Shown piece after piece: positions 58,784-64,000 of a stretch of DNA of 64,000 bases (position 1 is its first letter; the number at the start of each line of letters is the position of its first letter). The notes under the pieces are model-generated. The model ran no database searches. It was not told the origin of the DNA and saw only the letters and a program-made list of their open reading frames with translations. The position numbers and the translations under genes were made by a program. The stretch is from Myxocyprinus asiaticus (taxonomy: Eukaryota > Chordata > Actinopteri > Cypriniformes > Catostomidae): the NCBI RefSeq assembly GCF_019703515.2, contig NC_059358.1:47316594-47380593 (forward strand). The letters run 5' to 3'.

Positions 58784-59240
58784 AGATGCAAGGGTTCGCC
58801 TTATGTAATTTAAGATTTTACATAGAGTCTATTGGACCCCCTCTAGATTGCATAGGCTTGGTCTTAAACTCACACCCACCTGCTGGCGATGTCAGTCAGA
58901 AGATGGAGACACAACCCATGTCTTTTGGGGATGTGTTAAGATTCAAGAGTTCTGGTTGAGGATTCAGAGTTTTATGTGCGAGGTTTTGGCCTCTCAGATT
59001 TTATTCTGCCCCAGACTCTGTATCTTAGGAGATAGGGCAGTCATTAATTTGGAGAATAAACACGTGAAAAACTGGGTCCTAACTAGTATTATGATTGCCA
59101 GACAGATTATTTTAAGGAGTTGGAAGTCGGCTGGAGCGCCCCCATTTCAGGAGTGGGGTTCAGAAGTGGCCAGAGTGGCAGCTCTTGAGGAGGGGATATC
59201 CAGAAGACTGGGGAGTCTAGACCTGTTTGGGGAGAAATAG
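58765..59240 (+). pseudogene. L1 ORF2 C-terminal zinc-knuckle region
   Basis: Contains T-P-S-R-L-H-R-L-G-L-K, C-W-R-C-Q-S-E-D-G-D-T-T-H-V-F-W-G-C (C-x2-C-x8-H-x4-C, typical for L1-type ORF2) and N-W-V-L-T-S-I-M-I-A-R-Q. It ends in R-R-L-G-S-L-D-L-F-G-E-K and a stop. An earlier stop near 58805 separates it from the previous frame. Confidence 0.85.
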
Positions 59241-59413
59241 GGCAAATATCTGTCTTTTTTGGAGGGCTCTCGGGGAGGGACAGTGAAGAGAGATGTAGGG
59301 GATGTGTGTGATTAGTTTATTATTTATTTAATTTTTATTTATTTATTTATATACTTTTTTTTGTTTGTTTGTTCTGTGTCTGTAATTATGTGACCACCGG
59401 GGTGTTGATGGAG

Positions 59414-59474
59414 GTCGGGTGAGGGATTGGGGGTGGGGGTGGGGGGGGGGGGGTAGTTAGGGTTAAATATTGAT

Positions 59475-59540
<66 letters not shown>
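59414..59540. repeat. G-rich run and (AT)n microsatellite in the L1 3' UTR
   Basis: A run of about 16 G near 59437-59453, then AT units at 59480-59540. Both belong to the L1 3' region, since the other copy has a similar G-run near 23436. Confidence 0.9.
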
Positions 59541-59542
<2 letters not shown>

Positions 59543-59763
59543 TTGCTGTTCCTTTTTAATAGATGAATCAATAAAAATGTTAATCGCAAAATCAAACTGC
59601 ACCAGAGTTCGTTTGGAAACGGACCAAGACCCACTATTTGCTTGTTTGGTGCACACCAAGGTTCGGATGGCAGCGTTCACACTTGTTCAAATGAACCGCA
59701 CTAACAATCGCACCAGAGTTCATTTTAATCGAACCAAACCTGCCAAGTGTGAACACACCCTAA

Positions 59764-61780
59764 AAGTGCAGATTTATGTGCACTATGATGTACTGAGTAG
59801 AGTCCCGTGTGCCATATGACTAACCTAGAGTCCAGCCATAATTTCCCTTATACTGCATAAAACATGTTATACAGTAACCCAATTTAAATAATTAAATCAA
59901 AACAACGATACTTTAATCATAGACGAGTAAAGCTTTCTTGTAACTAGTTAACATTACTTCAAAAATTAAGTTCAGTTTACCTGAGCCAAATAAGTATGTT
60001 TACTTAGAAAAAGCATGCAAATTGATTGCCTTGGAAAAAGTAAGGTCAACGAATGAGATTTTACAGTGTACGAATGGTGCTGTATTAAATGGCCCAAATC
60101 TCTGGGATTTAACCATCTACGGGCTAAAAAATAAGGTTACAAAAAGTAAAGTTTGTTTTTAACCAGAATCCAAAGATATATTAAGATATTTTATATACTT
60201 CTGGAGTTATAGGCACTGCAACTTGGAAAAACAACAAAAAAGTGTTTTTCCCATTTTTTGCACTCATACACAGTAATGCAACCAGGAATCCTGAAGTCAA
60301 CTGATTTTAGTAACTGACACCATTCTATGGTTGTTTTTATTTATTTATTTCACCTGTAGTTTTGCTCCAAATCATTGGTGAAAATAGTAGTATTGACCCC
60401 CTCTACAAAATAATTGATAACTCAGTGAATATTGATCCATGACATTTAATATTTTGGCTTTCATAATCATTTATGTTTATCAATAATAATAATAAAAAAG
60501 ATGAGACATGATATTACTGTGGTCTTTTCTCAGGAGAACATTTTAATTCATATGAACAGATTTAAACATTTTTTTCTTTTTGCTTTTTTACAATTATTTA
60601 TTGTGTAAAATTTCTAAAATTTGCGACTGTACCACAGCTGTGGAGTTATTTCCACCACACTAAACAATTTTTTTTTTTTTTTAAGTTAGTAACAAGTGGA
60701 CAAAAGTGTAAGTGAAGAGCATGTTTGAGATGAAATATGAGAAAAGTGATATTTGAGGAAAACTCAAATAAAAAATCAAGGGAAATATCACTTGTGAGCA
60801 GAATATTTTTTGGCCGTCATTTCCAATCAAGCTGTAGTGTTGCCAATTTATGCAAAAACATTTTTTAATATGATTTAATTGCATGTATTTAGGATAATGT
60901 TAAAATGTTAGCTATGAAATTAGCCTTAGGAAGTCAAAGGAGTCGGTCATTTCCAGCACAGAATTCTATTAAAAAGAATTCTGAATTTGAGATGTGTTGG
61001 AAATGACAATGTGCTGGAAATTTCATGACTTTCCTAATAAAATGACAAAAATTACATAAATCTCCTGTGATCCATGTACTGTACATACACTGCTGGACAT
61101 TGTTAGTAGACAAATTAAATAAACTAGTGAGAGTGTGAAAAATGTTTTAACTGGATTTTAAGGCTGAAAATTCCCATAGTTGAAGAAACACCCATTTGCG
61201 GCCAAATAGTTGAAGAACAAAGACTGTAAAGCCTATTCTACATAAGGTTCTTATCAATGTATGTATGTTAAAATCAAATTTACTCTTATGCCAGTGAATT
61301 AAGTTAATATCATATTGTCTTTGAGTAATATTTCACATTAGATTGTAGAACTGTTGTCTATTCTTCAATGCAAATTAGTTTAAAGTCTAACAAGGTCATC
61401 ACGGTGGAGTAAAAAATACGTTAAAAGATGACACATCAGTGCATTAGTTTTTCCATTGCTCAGGGGGTTCCCAGATGTTGTGCTCCGAACACTAGGCCAT
61501 GCATATTTATCCATGCTACCCTTGGATACAAGCGGTTTCCAAATAGCAGCTGTCTCATGTTTCAACTGTGTGAATTTCACAGCAGTTCATGCTGAGGCTG
61601 AGAGACATGAATTTAATTACTTTTCTGGTCAACTATCTGTCTAACAAACTTTCTGTGAAGTGTCCATCTCCTGTCACAGAGCCTCATTTTGTTACTGCTT
61701 TTCTTCTTTTGCTGATGCAAATTGAAAAGTCATAAAAATGTGACCTGCTGAAAACAAAACTTGTGAGCATGACAATTTAA
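59764..61780. other. Intergenic, nothing recognised
   Basis: AT-rich DNA. A T-run at 60668-60682. Frames at 61380-61644 have no recognisable similarity. No exon of prep, the next gene in human, was found. Confidence 0.4.
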
Positions 61781-62113
61781 AGGTATGGTTCACCCAAAAA
61801 TGACAATTCTGTGACCATTTACTCACCTTCAAGAAAAATATTGAGATACAATTTTGGAGTCATATTGCCCAGGCCTAGCCTGCACTGTGATCCAATCAGG
61901 CTGGATGGCAAGATTTATAATGAATAAGGTCTTAAATTTTGATCTGTTTCTCCTTTTCGAAGCTTGAAAATTTTAGACCCCATTGACTTGCATTGTATGG
62001 ACAAAAGCACCTCATACATTCTTCAAAATATCTCTGTTTGTGTTCTGCAGAAGAAAGAAAGTCACAAGGATGAGTAATGAATTGAGGATGAGTAAATGAT
62101 TAGAGAATTATCA
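61781..62113. repeat. MITE (AGTTCACCCAAA family), complete copy
   Basis: Starts AAAGGTATGGTTCACCCAAA and ends with the inverted AGAGAATTATCATTTTTAATA, with TTTACTCACC and GAAGAAAGAAAGTCA subterminal blocks and CATTGACTTGCATTGTATGG in the middle. Same family as 15037 and 39237 but a longer-arm type. Confidence 0.65.
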
Positions 62114-63014
62114 TTTTTAATAAACGTTTAGTACTGTAAATCTTGCATGTACAATACATTTCCACAGTAAAAATAATGAAGGAGAATGTAGAGGACCGGC
62201 AGACTCCATGGGCGAAAACCTTATAGTACTGTATAATGAGTATGAGAGAGAGTGCATGACACTGGGCCAGTATACTTTTCTCCTTGGGACACATATCGGG
62301 GTGTTTTGTCCAGGATAAAAATAAGCCAGAATTAAAACCCCTTTCCCCACCACCTGGCAACTGAAGGTGCCTTACACACAGCTCTCTCTGAGGTATGACA
62401 CAAACTTCACCTGAGAGAGAAATTGAGGACAAACCTGCTATACAGACTCAGAGATCATTAAAGAAGAGCTACATCTCAAACAATAAAGTGTTGAAGTCTT
62501 TTCAGTAAACAAAGAGAATATAGGCCTTTATACAGGCTATCTGACACCCAGCACATCTATATATAGATCCAGACCTCAAGTTTATCTGCCAATGGCTGTG
62601 TGTGTCTGTGTATGTGTTTCTGCAAGAGAGAAAGAGAGAATTAGAGCAAAGCCATCAGACAGCAGTATGAATAGCATTATTTAATCAGACTGTGTGTTTG
62701 ACCATTTATTCTTGCGCAGCAGTGTGTGTAAAATCTAAAAGAACAGCGCTGAGTTTTGGGAGCAAGGACCTTTAATGAGAGGTGTTACAGTAAAATAGAG
62801 CACGACCACAAGAGCTGTACAAGCATTATTGTTCCTGGCAGGTTTCTTAAATTGCATCTTATTATAGCTTAAAAGATTTTTGACAGTGCAAGTGGGGAGT
62901 CTCTTGGGTGACTGCTAACACTTTAAACACTCCAGGATTCATCAAAATCCAAACCTCTGCACCGTTACATGTACAACTACATTGAATAATAGGATGAAAC
63001 CTATAGTTCAGTAC
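62114..63014. other. Intergenic, nothing recognised
   Basis: No supported gene or repeat. Minus-strand frames at 62100-62432 are not similar to anything I know. Confidence 0.35.
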
Positions 63015-63250
63015 AGGGATGGCATGGTGGCTCAGTGGTTAGCACTGTTGCATTGCAGCAAGGAAGTCCTGGGTTTGAGTCCCAGCTCCATCAGGCCTTT
63101 CTGCCCCCATGTGGGGGTGCTCTGGTTTCCTTTGCAAACTAAAAATTTATGAAGGTTAAGTGTAGACCCTTTTCCCAAGACAGCTGAGACAGGCTCCAGC
63201 ACTACCCATGACTCTGCATAGGACAAGAGGCTATAGAATATGGATGGATA
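63015..63250 (+). mobile_element. tRNA-derived SINE (DANA/HAmo-like), degenerate
   Basis: The head has an A box (GTGGCTCAGTGGTTAGCACT) and a B box (GGGTTTGAGTCCC), followed by CATGTGGGGGTGCTCTGGTT and CATAGGACAAGAGGCTATAG and ending in ATGGATGGAT. The head is the pattern of the cyprinid DANA/HAmo SINEs. Target duplication not resolved. Confidence 0.7.
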
Positions 63251-63774
63251 TATTTTAACACTGTAAAGATGAAGTGTCATTTCTGCTCCACTAGCGTCAC
63301 CAAACAGAATTGCAATAATAAAGTCTGTTTTCATACAGTCACCTCTCTTTATTATTTGTAGGTATTTGTACGTAAAATTTAAACTTTAATTTTCTATGCT
63401 GAAATATTCAATATGGATGTATTGATAACATTTAAAATATAACATTTTGTAGGTATACAGCTTTAGAAATGTTAAAAAAATATATATGAATCCTTTATAA
63501 CATAAATATATTTGTATAGTTAAATTTTTTTTGGACATCAATTTATGGATATCTTAGATCCCTTACTCATACCCCTTAACATAACCACTTTTCAATAATA
63601 ATAATAATAAAATAAAAAAAAACTAACAAGTTGATAATTGTATGGTTACACTAATCTTTGATGGTTATACAACAGTTTGTCTGGGTCCTCGAATCCAAAA
63701 TATATTTTTTTATGAGTTACATAATGAGCAAGTTGAGTTGTTGAGAGAGTCTGTGTTGTCAGTCAGTTTCTTTA

Positions 63775-64000
63775 ACCTCCTGAGACCCGAGCATGACTGC
63801 TATGTGCATTTTCCACACGCAAAGAAATTATTATTATTATTTATTTATTTTTTTTCTTTTGAAGAGCAAATAGTTTCAGTTAGATGTCCTCATATGAGGA
63901 CAGCAGGACTAAGTTGTGAAATTTGAAATAATACCAAGCTATAAAAAGACTTTATTTTCTTTTTTCTTTTTTTTTTATCAGTTTGTTTATTATGGACCAT
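63775..64000 (+). repeat. Dispersed repeat, copy 2 (runs to right edge)
   Basis: Second copy of the element at 18543-18800, same orientation: CCTCCTGAGACCCGAGC, TTTTGAAGAGCAAATAGTTTC, CTCATATGAGGACAGCAGGAC and AATAATACCAAGC. It may continue beyond the window. Confidence 0.6.

Larger units (their letters stand above)
53118..59600 (+). mobile_element. L1/Tx1-like LINE, nearly full-length, decayed
   Basis: 5' region from TCAAGTGACGGCATGCGAG, ORF1 pieces (53290-53462, 54336-54700), endonuclease (55680-56305), reverse transcriptase (56611-58783), C-terminal domain (58765-59240), TA/G-rich 3' part and AATAAAAATGTTAATCGCAAA tail. Flanking target copies AATCGAACCGCACCAG (before) and AATCAAACTGCACCAG (after) show a 16-base duplication with two differences, inside the Harbinger-type element. 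Within ORF1 an 870-bp insertion is present. Each coding part has frameshifts or stops. Confidence 0.9.
52565..59760. mobile_element. Harbinger-type element (GGGTGTGTTCACAC ends), split by an L1 LINE
   Basis: Begins GGGTGTGTTCACACCAG and ends AAGTGTGAACACACCC, flanked by TAA (52562-52564, 59761-59763), a TWA duplication. Subterminal GGTTCGCTTAGCGTTCACACT and GGCAGCGTTCACACTTGTTC are also inverted. Without the LINE (about 53118-59600) it would be about 0.7 kb, a MITE-like element without transposase. Sequence at both edges of the LINE belongs to it. Confidence 0.75.

Overview
This window is nuclear DNA of a bony fish, most likely a cyprinid. Three vertebrate gene loci lie on the minus strand in the order hace1, bves, popdc3, which matches the HACE1-BVES-POPDC3 neighbourhood known from human 6q (LIN28B, which sits between HACE1 and BVES in human, was not found here). 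The rest is intron and intergenic DNA filled with fish-type mobile elements: Tc1/mariner, PIF/Harbinger-like, hAT-like and TTAA-flanked DNA elements, L1/Tx1-like and L2-like LINEs, an RNase H-bearing I-group LINE, a Ty3/gypsy element with integrase ahead of reverse transcriptase, a DIRS element, and tRNA-derived SINEs. No bacterial, plasmid or phage feature, CRISPR array or real tRNA/rRNA gene was seen.

Layout. 1-8259: the first six coding exons of hace1 (minus strand; the HECT part lies off the left edge). A Sleeping Beauty-like Tc1 copy and a Harbinger-type element sit in intron 2. 8260-19600: repeats, a SENP/Ulp1-like fragment, an L1 fragment, an L2-like LINE, and one exon resembling the N-terminus of bves. 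19600-23550: an L1-like LINE with an internal deletion. 24940-26822: a TTAA-flanked element holding a Tc1 fragment. 27133-28604: a second complete Tc1 element. 28800-39012: a nest made of an I-group LINE interrupted by a TG...CA element of about 1.9 kb, next to a nearly complete Gmr1-like gypsy element that is itself interrupted by a TTAA-flanked element. 39013-41884: MITE and hAT-like copies. 42988-48390: a DIRS relic interrupted by a second copy of the TG...CA element and by a SINE. 50557-51624: complete popdc3 in three exons. 52565-59760: a Harbinger-type element split by a roughly 6.4-kb L1-like LINE, which carries its own nested insertions. 59764-64000: AT-rich sequence with a MITE, a SINE and a dispersed repeat.

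Only popdc3 (complete) and hace1 (5' part) look like functioning host genes. All reverse transcriptase, integrase and transposase frames seen are broken by stops, frameshifts or changed catalytic residues. I found no previously undescribed multi-gene system. The most notable structures are the nested-insertion histories, readable from intact target-site duplications; the gag-PR-IN-RT-RH order of the gypsy element; the two long TG...CA elements with 4-bp duplications; and the isolated bves-like exon. Family names rest on remembered sequence similarity and need a database search.
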